NCBI GenBank assembly: GCA_040758595.1 | Contig: JBFLVJ010000007.1 | Coordinates: 13,422 to 77,421 of the forward strand | Direction: 5' to 3' | DNA length: 64,000 nt | From: Bilamarchaeum sp040758595 | Lineage (GTDB): Archaea > Micrarchaeota > Micrarchaeia > Anstonellales > Bilamarchaeaceae | Part shown: in pieces, positions 6,939 through 15,248 of the stretch | Position numbering within the stretch: the stretch's first letter is position 1 | How the letters are laid out: each line of letters starts with the position of its first letter | The notes under the pieces: model-generated | Databases searched by the model: none | The model's input: the letters and a program-made list of their open reading frames with translations, nothing else | What the model was told of the DNA's origin: nothing | Position numbers and translations under genes: made by a program

Positions 6939-8065
6939 CAGCCTTTCCATCTGATAGCCTCGACTATGGTCTTGTAGGGCGCATCGGTCTTTATGCCGAT
7001 GGGCGAGAAGTGGGTGCGGGAGACCCGGTGGCCGGATGCCCTGATGCTATCCATTATCTCCGCGAGGGGAGCCACCGCACCGGTCTTCGCCATCTTGCAG
7101 AGCGCGTGCACATTGTAGAAGAAGGGCGGCATGCCGACCTCGCCCTCCATAGCTGAGAGCATGGCTGAGATGTCTTCCCTGTCCGCATAGCCGCGCTTGT
7201 TGTTCAGGGCGGACATCTTCTTCAGGAACGCCTTGTCGTGGAGCTCGCCGAGCCAGAGCGGGCCGGCCCAATCAGTACCGCGTTCCGGGCCCGGGGTTTT
7301 GGGTTCTGGGTTCGGGGTTTTGGGAGCGCAGTTGGAGCAGGTCTTTTCCGGGAAATCGCCAAAGCCGCGGGCTCCGCAGGATGGGCAGGACCAGACATGG
7401 CCGATGGATTTCATGGCATCGTATGCGAGGTCGGCGCTGCGTGAGACCTCGGCCACCACCTTCAGGTAGTGTCGGTCCGAAAACGAGACCAGCGGCTTCA
7501 TGCCCATGTTGAACTCTGCCGCCACCTCGGCGATGCGCTTGATGAGTATCCTGAGCCCGGTCTCATGGGTGAAATCGTTGTTGAGCGGCTTCGCATGGTA
7601 GTTCTTCATGCAGGGCGCAATTTTCCCTCCGCAGAGCACCGCCACATCGGTCGCGGTGGCGGAGAGATATGCCTTCTTCTTCGTGTTGAAGAAACGGAAG
7701 CCGTCGATTAGATAGGGGCTGGGGGTCCCGAACGGATCTATCTCCAGCAGGTCAGCCGAATGCTCGAACGCGGCCTTGGATATGTTGGCGACTGCGCCAT
7801 CGGCCTTCAGCTTGTTGGCCTTGGCGTTCTTCCTGGCGAGCGATATCGCCTTCTTCTCGATGTCGATGAACGTGAGCGACTGCACGTTCTTGTTCTCCTT
7901 GGCATAGCGGATGCCGCGGATGCCGGATGCGCAGAAGGCGTCCACCACGTCGATTTTTCCGCCTATGGCGCCGACCGCCAGGGAGGCCATGCTCCTGCAG
8001 AAACGCATGTTGGGATTGTAGAATACATCCTCCGAAGAGGTGAACCTGATGGACTCCTCAAGCAT
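6938..8065 (-). CDS. trm1: tRNA (guanine26-N2)-dimethyltransferase
   Basis: The 375-residue SAM enzyme methylates G26 of tRNAs. Visible motifs are the SAM-binding VDAFCASGIRGIRYA (about residue 40) and the DPFGTP catalytic motif (about 110). A C-terminal zinc ribbon (CPSC near 223, then CSNC) is followed by a lineage-typical domain. Right after the second Cys pair, residues about 247-261 are a Pro/Thr/Glu-rich stretch (PKTPNPEPKTPGPERG) encoded by a copy of the dispersed DNA repeat, so this loop looks like an in-frame insertion. A TTTAAATA box about 25 nt upstream of ATG 8065 suggests a leaderless message. It heads the minus-strand run through spt5. Confidence 0.95.
   Translation of the reverse strand: MLEESIRFTSSEDVFYNPNMRFCRSMASLAVGAIGGKIDVVDAFCASGIRGIRYAKENKNVQSLTFIDIEKKAISLARKNAKANKLKADGAVANISKAAFEHSADLLEIDPFGTPSPYLIDGFRFFNTKKKAYLSATATDVAVLCGGKIAPCMKNYHAKPLNNDFTHETGLRILIKRIAEVAAEFNMGMKPLVSFSDRHYLKVVAEVSRSADLAYDAMKSIGHVWSCPSCGARGFGDFPEKTCSNCAPKTPNPEPKTPGPERGTDWAGPLWLGELHDKAFLKKMSALNNKRGYADREDISAMLSAMEGEVGMPPFFYNVHALCKMAKTGAVAPLAEIMDSIRASGHRVSRTHFSPIGIKTDAPYKTIVEAIRWKG
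7281..7324. repeat. dispersed repeat inside trm1
   Basis: On the plus strand, TTTTGGGTTCTGGGTTCGGG-type sequence is the reverse complement of the purine-rich family. It is translated in frame as the PKTPNPEPKTPGPERG loop of Trm1. Confidence 0.6.
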
Positions 8066-8087
8066 GGCAATTACCTGGATTAGGGGG

Positions 8088-8116
8088 TATTTAAAGGTGA
8101 GATAAACTTTTTATAT
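8088..8116. promoter_or_regulatory. divergent TATA boxes for trm1 and the HEAT-like gene
   Basis: TATTTAAAGG (about 8088-8097) serves trm1 on the minus strand. CTTTTTATATG (about 8106-8116) serves the plus strand, giving the plus transcript a leader of roughly 110 nt if translation starts at 8247. Confidence 0.5.
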
Positions 8117-8246
8117 GTGGGAGTACAAGTACATAGTTGTGAGAGATGTTCTAAAGCCCCCGTCCAATCCAACCAGCCCCAGGCTCGGAGAGCCCACCAA
8201 CAGGAGCAGGACCAGCCTTCTTGAGGGCCTGCAGATAGGAGAGCGG

Positions 8247-8837
8247 ATGAAGGTCGATGCAGATATCCTGCTGTGCAGGCTCGCCGGAGAGAGCGAGAGT
8301 GTGAGGGCCGGAATATTCCAGGAGTTCGAGTCCATCGCACGCGACGGCTCTTCAAGGCGGGATGTCGCGATGGACCTCATCATCGCTTTGAGAGAGGGGA
8401 ATCCGGATGCCGCCTTGGCGCTCGGGCATATGAAGGCGAAGGAGGGGATTGCAGACCTCCGGGAGATAGCCAGGCGGGAAGACGGAAGCGCGATCTACCG
8501 CAACGCCATCCGGGCTATGTGCATGTTCGAGTGCAGATACGAGTTCTTGGATGAGATATCGCGGGCGTTCCTCGAGCAGGAAGGTCTTGAGGCCGAGACC
8601 GCCAAAGCCCTTGCGGATATGAATGGCATCGGGCTGGGGCTTCTGGAGACAGTCGTATTGGACAGGAAGACCGCAGGCAAGCCGAAGATCCTGGCCGCCC
8701 TCAACGCCATCGGGGATGCCGGGCCTTCTGCGAAAGCGGTCCTGAAGACGCTTGAGATCACGCTGAATGAAGGGATTGGCCTGGATCGGGATATCCGGAC
8801 TGCCCTGGAAGATGCGATAAAGAAGGTCAATGGTTAG
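8247..8837 (+). CDS. helical HEAT-repeat-like protein
   Basis: The 196-residue, mostly alpha-helical protein has repeating helix pairs (AGIFQEFESIARDG, DVAMDLIIALREGN, GIADLREIARRE, AKPKILAALNAIGDAG-like segments), suggesting a HEAT/ARM-type solenoid used for protein binding. The start at 8247 follows GGAGAGCGG. The reading frame is open to 8115, but a TATA box sits there, so the upstream codons would lie before or at the transcription start. Its stop overlaps the truD stop on the other strand by three bases. The exact family is not recognised and no enzymatic motif is seen. Confidence 0.65.
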   Translation: MKVDADILLCRLAGESESVRAGIFQEFESIARDGSSRRDVAMDLIIALREGNPDAALALGHMKAKEGIADLREIARREDGSAIYRNAIRAMCMFECRYEFLDEISRAFLEQEGLEAETAKALADMNGIGLGLLETVVLDRKTAGKPKILAALNAIGDAGPSAKAVLKTLEITLNEGIGLDRDIRTALEDAIKKVNG

Positions 8838-10105
8838 TCCTTCACGAATTCCGCCATGGCGACAGTGGCGTAGGAGCCGCTGGGAAGGGAGAAACGGAAC
8901 CGCATGCCATCCGGAGACTGGAGACCGGAAACCGAGAACCCGCGCAGGGGCGCGAGGAGAGTGCGATAGGTGCCCTTGGATGAAATCTCCGGGATGGTCT
9001 CCATGCGGAACGAGTCCTTGTCCACACCGAGCTCTTCGAGCAGCGCGCGCTCGCGCCCGTTGAGCGGGGTGTTGTATCCGATTATCTTGCCGGTTATCCA
9101 CCCTTCGGCTTCGATCTTGTCCGTATCCGGAAAGCCATGCCTCTCTCCGCAGAAGTATTCGCCTTCTTCTAGCTCGGGTCCGCCTTCAGCGATCCGCTCG
9201 GAGAGCAGGCGGTTGAAGATGTCCGACTGGAACGCGTGTATGAAAAGGAGCAGTATGTTCCGGGGAAGTCTGCGCAGCGCCCCGAGATAATCGTCCGGAT
9301 CCTTCGCGAGATGATCGAGCATGGAGCGCTCGAGCCTTAGGTGCTGGGGGAATCCCTTGAGCGCCCGGGAGAAGTCTTTGGTCTCTGCGAGTTCTTGCCT
9401 GGCGAGCCTCGCCTGGGGGTTCTCCTCGCCCTCGGAATCGCATAGGAACGACATGGCGGCATCTTCCGTCTTCCCCTGCAGGAGCATCTCTCCGATCTTG
9501 TGGGTGTTCCTCCTTGTCGAGCCGAACCTCTGCTCGCCGAAATAGTTGGGGAACCTCCCGTCCAGCTCTCCAGCTATCCGCCTGGCACAATCTTCCGCAT
9601 CCGGCATCCGGTTCCCGGCATCCATTGCACCCTGCGCCCGGCATTCGGCATCCGGCACCCGGTCGCCGGCACCCGCCGCGTCCCGCACGGTTATGGTAAA
9701 TCTGTTCCCCAACAACCCGCCCATATGGACGCGGTCCCTCGCAAGCCACGAGCCGTTTATGGAGATGTCTTTTATCTTGAGTTCCGAGAGCGCCTGTCTT
9801 TTGTCGCCGCGGACGGACGCGAGCTGTGTGGTGACGGCCCTCTTGTCCTTGGTGCCCGCGGTATTCATATTGTTCTGGCTGGTGCGGAGCCGCTTCGCTA
9901 TCTCGCTGAGCGCGGATGCTGTGGACCAGTCCTTTTTCTGGAGGATGAAATGGGTGTATGCGCCGCCCTCGTCCGGCATCTCGAATCGCTTGTCCAGCTC
10001 GTAGATCATCCCGTCAGGAGATATCTCTTCCACCATGAAATCCTCCGGCGCGGATTTGAGCTTCCCGCCGATTCCCGGAACCTTGGATAGATATGAGAGC
10101 CGCAT
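8834..10105 (-). CDS. truD: tRNA pseudouridine synthase TruD
   Basis: The 423-residue protein makes pseudouridine at U13 of tRNAs. The N-terminal KSAPEDFMVEEI, the catalytic aspartate motif AGTKDKRAVTTQ (about residue 85) and the PNYFGEQRFGS motif (about 185) are all intact. About residues 143-169 (AGAGDRVPDAECRAQ... NRMPDAED) interrupt the family pattern between TVRDA and CARRI. They are encoded by a degenerate tandem array of GCATCCGG-like units, so they look like an in-frame repeat insertion. A second repeat-like tract encodes SVSGLQSPDG near the C-terminus. Confidence 0.95.
   Translation of the reverse strand: MRLSYLSKVPGIGGKLKSAPEDFMVEEISPDGMIYELDKRFEMPDEGGAYTHFILQKKDWSTASALSEIAKRLRTSQNNMNTAGTKDKRAVTTQLASVRGDKRQALSELKIKDISINGSWLARDRVHMGGLLGNRFTITVRDAAGAGDRVPDAECRAQGAMDAGNRMPDAEDCARRIAGELDGRFPNYFGEQRFGSTRRNTHKIGEMLLQGKTEDAAMSFLCDSEGEENPQARLARQELAETKDFSRALKGFPQHLRLERSMLDHLAKDPDDYLGALRRLPRNILLLFIHAFQSDIFNRLLSERIAEGGPELEEGEYFCGERHGFPDTDKIEAEGWITGKIIGYNTPLNGRERALLEELGVDKDSFRMETIPEISSKGTYRTLLAPLRGFSVSGLQSPDGMRFRFSLPSGSYATVAMAEFVKD
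8912..8943. repeat. dispersed repeat inside truD, C-terminal part
   Basis: GGAGACCGGAAACCGAGAAC matches the purine-rich family and is translated as part of the segment before GMRFRFSLPSG. Confidence 0.45.
9597..9676. repeat. GCATCCGG-type tandem repeat inside truD
   Basis: About 80 bp of imperfect units (CGGCATCCGG, CCGGCATCC, CGGCATTCGG, CCGGCACCCGG) encode the extra loop of TruD. The unit differs from the GGAAACCGG family but shares CCGG cores. Confidence 0.6.
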
Positions 10106-10109
10106 GATA

Positions 10110-10649
10110 TCAAATCGTTTTGAGCAGATCCGCTTTGGTTATTATGCCGCTTATCTTGCCGTCCTTCTCCACCAGCACGGCGCTGTAGTGGCGCAGGAGA
10201 TCCACGGCCACATCTACGACAGACTTGGCAGGTATCACTGGGAGGCTGTCGCCCATCACCTCTCCCACCAGCAACCGCTTCACGTCGCGCGATGCCATGG
10301 TGTCCAGTATCATGCCGTCGCTCAGGCTACCGACGCACTTGCCCTCCGAGAACACCGGCAGCTGGGAGATGTCCTTCGAGCGCATGAGACATATGGCCTT
10401 CTGGAGTTTGTCCGAAGGAGCGACAGATGCGATGCGTCCGGTCATCACCTGCTCTGCGGTCTTCTTCGCCTTGTTCTGCTCCCCTTCGAGCGCCGAGATT
10501 ATCTGGACCACCTTGGAATAGGCCGGATCTATCTTGCCGGACTCTATCTTGGCTATCAGCGACTGCGACACGCCGGCGAGCGCTGCCAGCTGCTTCTGCG
10601 TCATCCCGAGCTGTTTCCTCACCTTCCCTATTCTGCCTACGTCGTGCAT
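10110..10649 (-). CDS. HTH (XRE) and CBS-pair regulatory protein
   Basis: The 179-residue protein has an N-terminal lambda-repressor-like HTH (GKVRKQLGMTQKQLAALAGVSQSLIAKIES, residues about 6-36) and then two CBS domains (MTGRIASVAPSDKLQKAI and VMGDSLPVIPAKSVVDVAVD). This architecture is common in archaea and is presumed to be a DNA-binding regulator sensing adenosyl ligands. The start at 10649 follows GGAGGCG at a suitable distance. The frame is open to 10694, but a TTTATATG box covers that point, so the upstream start is unlikely. It lies four bases from truD and may be cotranscribed with it. Confidence 0.88.
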   Translation of the reverse strand: MHDVGRIGKVRKQLGMTQKQLAALAGVSQSLIAKIESGKIDPAYSKVVQIISALEGEQNKAKKTAEQVMTGRIASVAPSDKLQKAICLMRSKDISQLPVFSEGKCVGSLSDGMILDTMASRDVKRLLVGEVMGDSLPVIPAKSVVDVAVDLLRHYSAVLVEKDGKISGIITKADLLKTI

Positions 10650-10737
10650 GCCTAACGCCTCCAATTCCTTTAGGAATATTTTAATCAAAAACATATAAAT
10701 ATCGGAATTCTTTTAAATGTTATCAAGAGGTGAACGG

Positions 10738-10992
10738 ATGGTTCATTGTTTGGAGACGAGAAGAAGACTGGATGCGGAAGCGGTAAGGAAAGCGAAGGCC
10801 GGAAAGCCTCCCAGAACGGTGGGGCTGCCGAAAGAGGTCGCCCTGAGCCCGGCAGCCATACGGGCTTTCACCAACAAGCCATGGAGCAAGGAAGAGCTTT
10901 GCGGCCAGCCATGCGTCTATGAGAGCTATGCGAAGAGCGCGGCCGAGCCGTTCAGAGGAAGGGAATGCGAATCGGAGGGAGCGCGGGCCTGA
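10738..10992 (+). CDS. small hypothetical protein
   Basis: An 84-residue basic protein of unknown family. The ATG at 10738 follows AGAGGTGAA, a good ribosome-binding site, which favours it over the ATG at 10717. There are TATA-like sequences near 10690-10715. Three cysteines are present (VHCLE, EELCGQPC) with a fourth near the end. No hydrophobic segment and no recognisable domain are seen. Codon usage is similar to that of its neighbours, so a real gene is plausible but not certain. Confidence 0.45.
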   Translation: MVHCLETRRRLDAEAVRKAKAGKPPRTVGLPKEVALSPAAIRAFTNKPWSKEELCGQPCVYESYAKSAAEPFRGRECESEGARA

Positions 10993-11086
10993 CCCCGGAT
11001 GCATACGATGAAGCGCATCGACAGAGACGGTGCTGGCGGCTGGCTTCCTCTTATAAAACATATCACAGAACTATCTTCCGATTCTT

Positions 11087-13192
11087 ATGGAGAGAGGAAC
11101 TTTCTATATCACAACGGCGATACCATACGTCAACGCGGCACCCCATATAGGACATGTGCTGGAATTCTTGCAGACTGATGCCATAGCGCGATACCAGAAA
11201 TCCTTGGGGAAGGACGTGGCGCTGGTCACCGGGGCCGATGAGAACAGCCTGAAGAACGTCCACGCTGCGGAAAAGCAGGGAATCACGCCATCCCAGCTGT
11301 GCGACAGGAATTCCGCAGTTTTCGAGGAGACTGCGAAAAAGGTCGGCCTTTCATTCACGGTGTTCAGGAGGACCTCCGATAAAGACAAGCACTGGCCGGG
11401 GGTCCAGAGGGTCTGGGATCTGTGCAACGAGCGGGGGGACCTCTACAAGAAAAAATACAGGGGACTGTACTGTGTCGGCTGTGAGGCTTTCTATGAGCCC
11501 GAAGAGCTCCTGGACGGAATCTGCCCCGAGCACAAGACCGCGCCTGAGGAAATCGAAGAGGAGAACTATTTCTTCAGGCTTTCAAGATACCAGGAGAGGC
11601 TTGCGGAACTTGTCGAGAAAGACGAACTGCGGGTGGTTCCGGAGACGAGGAAGAACGAGGTCCTAAGCTTCATACGCGGAGGTTTGAAGGATTTCAGCGT
11701 CTCCAGGTCCGTTGTCAGAGCCAGGGGCTGGGGTGTTCCGGTCCCTGATGACCCTAAACAGATACAGTACGTATGGTTTGATGCGCTCGGCACCTATCTG
11801 ACCGGAGTAGGATATGGAACTGATGAGAAAACATTCACCAGATACTGGCCTGCGGATGTCCATGTGATAGGCAAGGGCATACTGCGCTTCCATGCGGTCT
11901 ATTGGCCGGCCATGCTCTTGTCGGCAGGGCTGGAACTGCCTAAAACGATATTCGTGCACGGATATATCACCGTGGAAGGGCAGAAGATGAGCAAGTCCCT
12001 AGGCAACGTGATAGACCCGCTGCTGCTGGTGGACAGATACGGGCTCGACCCGCTCCGATACTGCCTCCTGAGCGAGGTGCCGACATTCGAGGATGGGGAC
12101 TTCTCGGAGAAAGTCTTGATGGAGATGAACAACAACGAGCTGTTGGCGAATCTCGGCAACCTGGTGAACAGGACGCTCGTCTTCATCAAAAACAATCATG
12201 GGGGAATCGTGCCATCCGGAGAGTTGTCTTCTTCAGATGAGGGGTTCATCGGCCAGCAGAAAGGCCTTTTCGGAGAGATAACCAAGGATTTGGACTGCAT
12301 GAAGCTCAAGGAAGCGTTGCACAAAATCATGGCTTTCTCCAAGAACGCGAATAAGTATTTCCAGGACAACAAGCCCTGGGAACTCGTCAAAACCCAAAAC
12401 ACAGGACCCGGAACCGGACGGGCGAGGGCGGATGCCGTCATCGGCGTGCTCGCATCCCAGGTGAAAGACCTCTCTATACTTATCGGACCCTTCCTTCCCG
12501 ATGCTGCGGCTGAGATATCTGCGCAGCTCGCCCTGGAACCTGGGAAGTGGGCAGATGTCGGAAAACCTCTGGAAGGAGGGCATCAGATAGGCGAGCCAAA
12601 GCCGATATTCAGAAAGCTTGAGGCGAAGGGAATCGAGGGTGTGAGGGAAAAAATCGCAGTAGAGAAAGAAAAGGCCGGGACGCGCTTCGCCGACCTGGAC
12701 CTGGAGGTGGGCGAGATACTCTCGGCCGAGAAGCACCCGGATGCGGAGAAGCTGTTCGTGGAGAAGGTGCGGCTGGGCGACGGGGATAGGCAGATAGTCT
12801 CGGGCCTCTCGGGCCATTACCTGCCCGAAGAGCTGGTTGGCAGGAAGGTCGTGATATTGAGGAACCTGGCGACCGCGAAACTGCGCGGAGTGGAATCCCA
12901 GGGCATGCTGCTGGCCGCAGAAGGCCATGAGAGGGCCCCGATGCACGATGGCAAATCCGCCCAAGAGGAAGGGGCGGTGGAGGTCATCTTCCCGGCAAAC
13001 AGCAAGGTCGGGGACAAGGTCTTCCTGAAAGGCGAGAAGCCCAAGCCCAAGGATAGCATAACGTTCAAGGATTTCCAGAAGGTGAAGATAGAGGTGCTTG
13101 ACTTCTTCGTCTTTTCGGAGGGGAAATCGATGGTGACATCGAGCGGCGAGGAGCTGAGGATGAAGAATGTGAAGAGGGGTCTGGTCGGTTAG
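11087..13192 (+). CDS. metG: methionyl-tRNA synthetase with C-terminal tRNA-binding domain
   Basis: The 701-residue class I synthetase charges tRNA-Met. HIGH appears as AAPHIGHVLE (about residue 20) and KMSKS as GQKMSKSLGN (about 298). Zinc-region cysteines (CVGCEAF, CPEH) are near 128-150, and an anticodon-binding helical domain follows. Residues from about 530 form an EMAP/Trbp111-type OB-fold (FADLDLEVGEILSAEKHPDA). Near residue 435 a TQNTGPGTGRA loop is encoded by sequence resembling the dispersed repeat. A TATAAAA at 11052-11058 lies about 30 nt ahead of ATG 11087. The downstream gene starts one base after the stop. Confidence 0.96.
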   Translation: MERGTFYITTAIPYVNAAPHIGHVLEFLQTDAIARYQKSLGKDVALVTGADENSLKNVHAAEKQGITPSQLCDRNSAVFEETAKKVGLSFTVFRRTSDKDKHWPGVQRVWDLCNERGDLYKKKYRGLYCVGCEAFYEPEELLDGICPEHKTAPEEIEEENYFFRLSRYQERLAELVEKDELRVVPETRKNEVLSFIRGGLKDFSVSRSVVRARGWGVPVPDDPKQIQYVWFDALGTYLTGVGYGTDEKTFTRYWPADVHVIGKGILRFHAVYWPAMLLSAGLELPKTIFVHGYITVEGQKMSKSLGNVIDPLLLVDRYGLDPLRYCLLSEVPTFEDGDFSEKVLMEMNNNELLANLGNLVNRTLVFIKNNHGGIVPSGELSSSDEGFIGQQKGLFGEITKDLDCMKLKEALHKIMAFSKNANKYFQDNKPWELVKTQNTGPGTGRARADAVIGVLASQVKDLSILIGPFLPDAAAEISAQLALEPGKWADVGKPLEGGHQIGEPKPIFRKLEAKGIEGVREKIAVEKEKAGTRFADLDLEVGEILSAEKHPDAEKLFVEKVRLGDGDRQIVSGLSGHYLPEELVGRKVVILRNLATAKLRGVESQGMLLAAEGHERAPMHDGKSAQEEGAVEVIFPANSKVGDKVFLKGEKPKPKDSITFKDFQKVKIEVLDFFVFSEGKSMVTSSGEELRMKNVKRGLVG
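12388..12421. repeat. dispersed repeat-like tract inside metG
   Basis: AAAACACAGGACCCGGAACC is similar to the purine-rich family and is translated as part of a KTQNTGPGTGRA linker in the anticodon-binding domain. Confidence 0.4.
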
Positions 13193-13193
13193 C

Positions 13194-13541
13194 ATGAGAT
13201 TGGTTAGGGTGAACGTGTTCAAAGTGATGGGGGAGAAACCCGCAGACGTGTTCGGTAGATGGAAAGACGCCGTCCGGTTCGTCGGCGAGATAGGCGATGG
13301 TGCTTCGCTGCGGAGCCGGCTGTTCACCACCAATCCGGATGACATGGCCAAAGTGCTCGCGCTCAATCTCAGGAAGATGCGCTTCGGGAAGGCCGAGCTG
13401 GTCTCGGATATAAAAGGCGCCAGGAAAGAGGGCATCGAAGGGAGGCTCTCCACCATCGCGCCGAGCGAGAGTGAACCGATATTCAGCGCCCTGGCCGCGG
13501 AGCTCGGAACCGGGAATGTCGTGGACAAGACAGCCAGATGA
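13194..13541 (+). CDS. hypothetical protein downstream of metG
   Basis: The 115-residue soluble protein has no family I recognise. It opens with a beta-rich MRLVRVNVFKVMGEKPADVF and has charged helical segments. It begins one base after metG and overlaps the next gene by four bases (ATGA), so it is almost certainly translated in this operon. No catalytic or metal-binding pattern is evident. Confidence 0.65.
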   Translation: MRLVRVNVFKVMGEKPADVFGRWKDAVRFVGEIGDGASLRSRLFTTNPDDMAKVLALNLRKMRFGKAELVSDIKGARKEGIEGRLSTIAPSESEPIFSALAAELGTGNVVDKTAR

Positions 13542-14185
13542 GAGAGCCGCCCATGAGATCTCCACACGCGCTGGGCTTTTTCATCGCCGGGACCGCACTG
13601 ATGATGCTCTTCTTCGATGAAGAGCTCCTGCTTCTGGTGCTGATGGGCATCTCCACGGCCGCATGCCTCGCCATCGATGGCTGGAAGAACACGCGCAAGT
13701 TCCTGACAGCCATGACGGTCGGGGGGATTTGCGAGAACATCGCGGTCTTCATGGGTGCCTGGAGCTACTCGAATGCCGGCTATCTTTTCGCCCCGTTGTG
13801 GCTGCCTGTTGGCTGGGGCATGGCGGTCGTGCTGCTGGATGAGATGCTCAAAGGAGCGCACGAAGCGGATTTCCATGCGTTCGCTCCGGTATTGGCGGTC
13901 GGGGGGACTGTCGGGACCGGATTGATATATTCGAATGAGATAGGGACTCTAGCCGCTTTCGGTGCAGTGACCGTTTTTTTCATCGCCGTGGGGGTATACA
14001 GGCGCTCAGAGCTGGCCGAGGGAGCTATGGCGGCCCTGCTCGGGACCGGGATGGAGAGTCTCTGCATTGCGGCAGGGAACTGGCAGTATTCCATAGCGGC
14101 ATTGGGGACCCCGATCTGGCTGCCGCTCTGCTGGTTCAACGCCTACCTCATCATGAAGAGGGTGGCCTCCTGGGGAAAGAGATAA
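13538..14185 (+). CDS. multi-pass membrane protein with internal duplication
   Basis: The 215-residue protein has about seven transmembrane segments. Two halves look alike. One contains ENIAVFMGAWSYSNAGYLFA followed by PLWLPVGWG; the other contains ESLCIAAGNWQYSIAALGTP followed by IWLPLCW. The G-x-W-x-Y-S then LP-x-x-W pattern suggests a duplicated transmembrane unit, and the conserved Glu, Trp and Tyr within the membrane could bind a ligand. The pattern is faintly like carotenoid-biosynthesis or DUF-type integral membrane proteins, but I cannot name the family. Its ATGA overlap with the previous gene shows coupling. Confidence 0.7.
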   Translation: MREPPMRSPHALGFFIAGTALMMLFFDEELLLLVLMGISTAACLAIDGWKNTRKFLTAMTVGGICENIAVFMGAWSYSNAGYLFAPLWLPVGWGMAVVLLDEMLKGAHEADFHAFAPVLAVGGTVGTGLIYSNEIGTLAAFGAVTVFFIAVGVYRRSELAEGAMAALLGTGMESLCIAAGNWQYSIAALGTPIWLPLCWFNAYLIMKRVASWGKR

Positions 14186-14236
14186 AAAACCTCCACAACC
14201 AACAGTAAGTTAGACACAATATAGCACTACCCTTAG

Positions 14237-14677
14237 ATGATATATATGCAGAAGCAGAACACGCGGAATGGCACCATGAATGTGATGACGGCGAGCCTAA
14301 CGGCTTACAAAGAGGTACACCGCCCAAGGAACGCGATCGGGATCATGCTTCCCCTCAACGAAGGGATCCAGGGGGATAAGTACCTCTGCAGGATAACACT
14401 GACATCCGGGCATGAGGTGAATATCAGCGCCAACAGCCTCGAACTTCTGGGGAGTGAGGTCAATAGGGTGCTCGCCAGGTATCCGAAGACAGATGTCAGC
14501 GACATATCTTTCATGCCACCCGACGGGGTCAAGGACCGCCAGTTCCTGGCTGTCAGCACCGATTTGAAGGTCGTGGGAGGAAGGAGGCAGTCCAGCGGCA
14601 GATGGATGGTGGCGATGCCCCTCCCGCTTGATGACGGCGAGCAGGAGCGGTTCCGGGAGAAAGCCGCCAGCGGCTGA
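14237..14677 (+). CDS. hypothetical soluble protein
   Basis: A protein of up to 146 residues, predicted alpha/beta, of unknown family. A possible start at 14237 lies soon after an AT-rich segment (ACAATATAGC). ATGs at 14246, 14276 and 14282 are alternatives, and the family N-terminus is not known to me. The central part (DKYLCRITLTSGHEVNISANSLE) looks like a compact beta domain. It lies between the membrane protein and the convergent rps8e. Confidence 0.55.
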   Translation: MIYMQKQNTRNGTMNVMTASLTAYKEVHRPRNAIGIMLPLNEGIQGDKYLCRITLTSGHEVNISANSLELLGSEVNRVLARYPKTDVSDISFMPPDGVKDRQFLAVSTDLKVVGGRRQSSGRWMVAMPLPLDDGEQERFREKAASG

Positions 14678-14762
14678 TCTGTCAGCCGGCTCTTGATTTT
14701 TCGATAGAGAATCCGAACCTGTAAGAATAGGTAATCAGATAAGTGCCTGGGATATCGGAAAT

Positions 14763-14783
14763 GGTGTAAGAAAAGAAAAATCG
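14763..14783 (-). terminator. T-rich terminator after rps8e
   Basis: Just past the rps8e stop the minus strand reads ATTTTTCTTTTCTTACACC, a poly-T tract typical of archaeal termination. Confidence 0.45.
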
Positions 14784-15164
14784 TCAGACGGCGACGCCGT
14801 TGACGACGCCGTCCTGGCCCACGCGGTTGGTGACCTTCACTTTCCCGAGCTTGGTCTCCACCACGGCGCCCTTTGTGATTATGTTCATCCTGACGAATTC
14901 GGGGTTGTGGCTCTCCACCACCCTGATTATATCCGCCTTCTGTGTCTTGCCGTCCTTGACGAAGTTTATCTTGGTGGCCTTCTTGAGCTTGAGGCCCAGG
15001 TTGCCTCCGCGGCCCCGCACCGTGGTCTTGACATCCTTCTCGCCGACTTTGGTGGCCGCGAACTCCCCGCCCTTGTGCGAGAGCTTCTTGTCGCGGAACT
15101 TGCGCCTGCGGCCTCCGGTGCCGGCCTTGACCTTCTTCTCGTGTGATCTGTGGTATTGCTCCAT
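14784..15164 (-). CDS. rps8e: 30S ribosomal protein S8e
   Basis: The 126-residue basic protein has the S8e family pattern: SHEKKVKAGTGGRRRKFRDKKL at the N-terminus, GNLGLKLKKA in the middle and a C-terminal NRVGQDGVVNGV. It is an archaeal/eukaryal-type small-subunit protein absent from bacteria. Length is normal. A GAGGT site precedes ATG 15164, with a CTTATAACG TATA-like box upstream. It is a single gene, divergent from Cgi121. Confidence 0.96.
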   Translation of the reverse strand: MEQYHRSHEKKVKAGTGGRRRKFRDKKLSHKGGEFAATKVGEKDVKTTVRGRGGNLGLKLKKATKINFVKDGKTQKADIIRVVESHNPEFVRMNIITKGAVVETKLGKVKVTNRVGQDGVVNGVAV

Positions 15165-15248
15165 AAGTATACCTCGTTATAAGAGAAATATCGTAAAGGT
15201 AAAATTAGACTGCAGGGGTTTAAAAGGCTTACATCGGCCATTGAAAGC

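Noticed and set aside
9597..9676. CRISPR-like array in truD
   Set aside because: Units are 9-10 bp, have no unique spacers and are in frame within a protein; no cas genes are in the window.
12233..13876. 547-codon minus-strand open frame across metG and the next two genes
   Set aside because: It is antisense to three well-supported, coupled genes, and its translation is His/Arg/Gln-rich as expected of a shadow frame.
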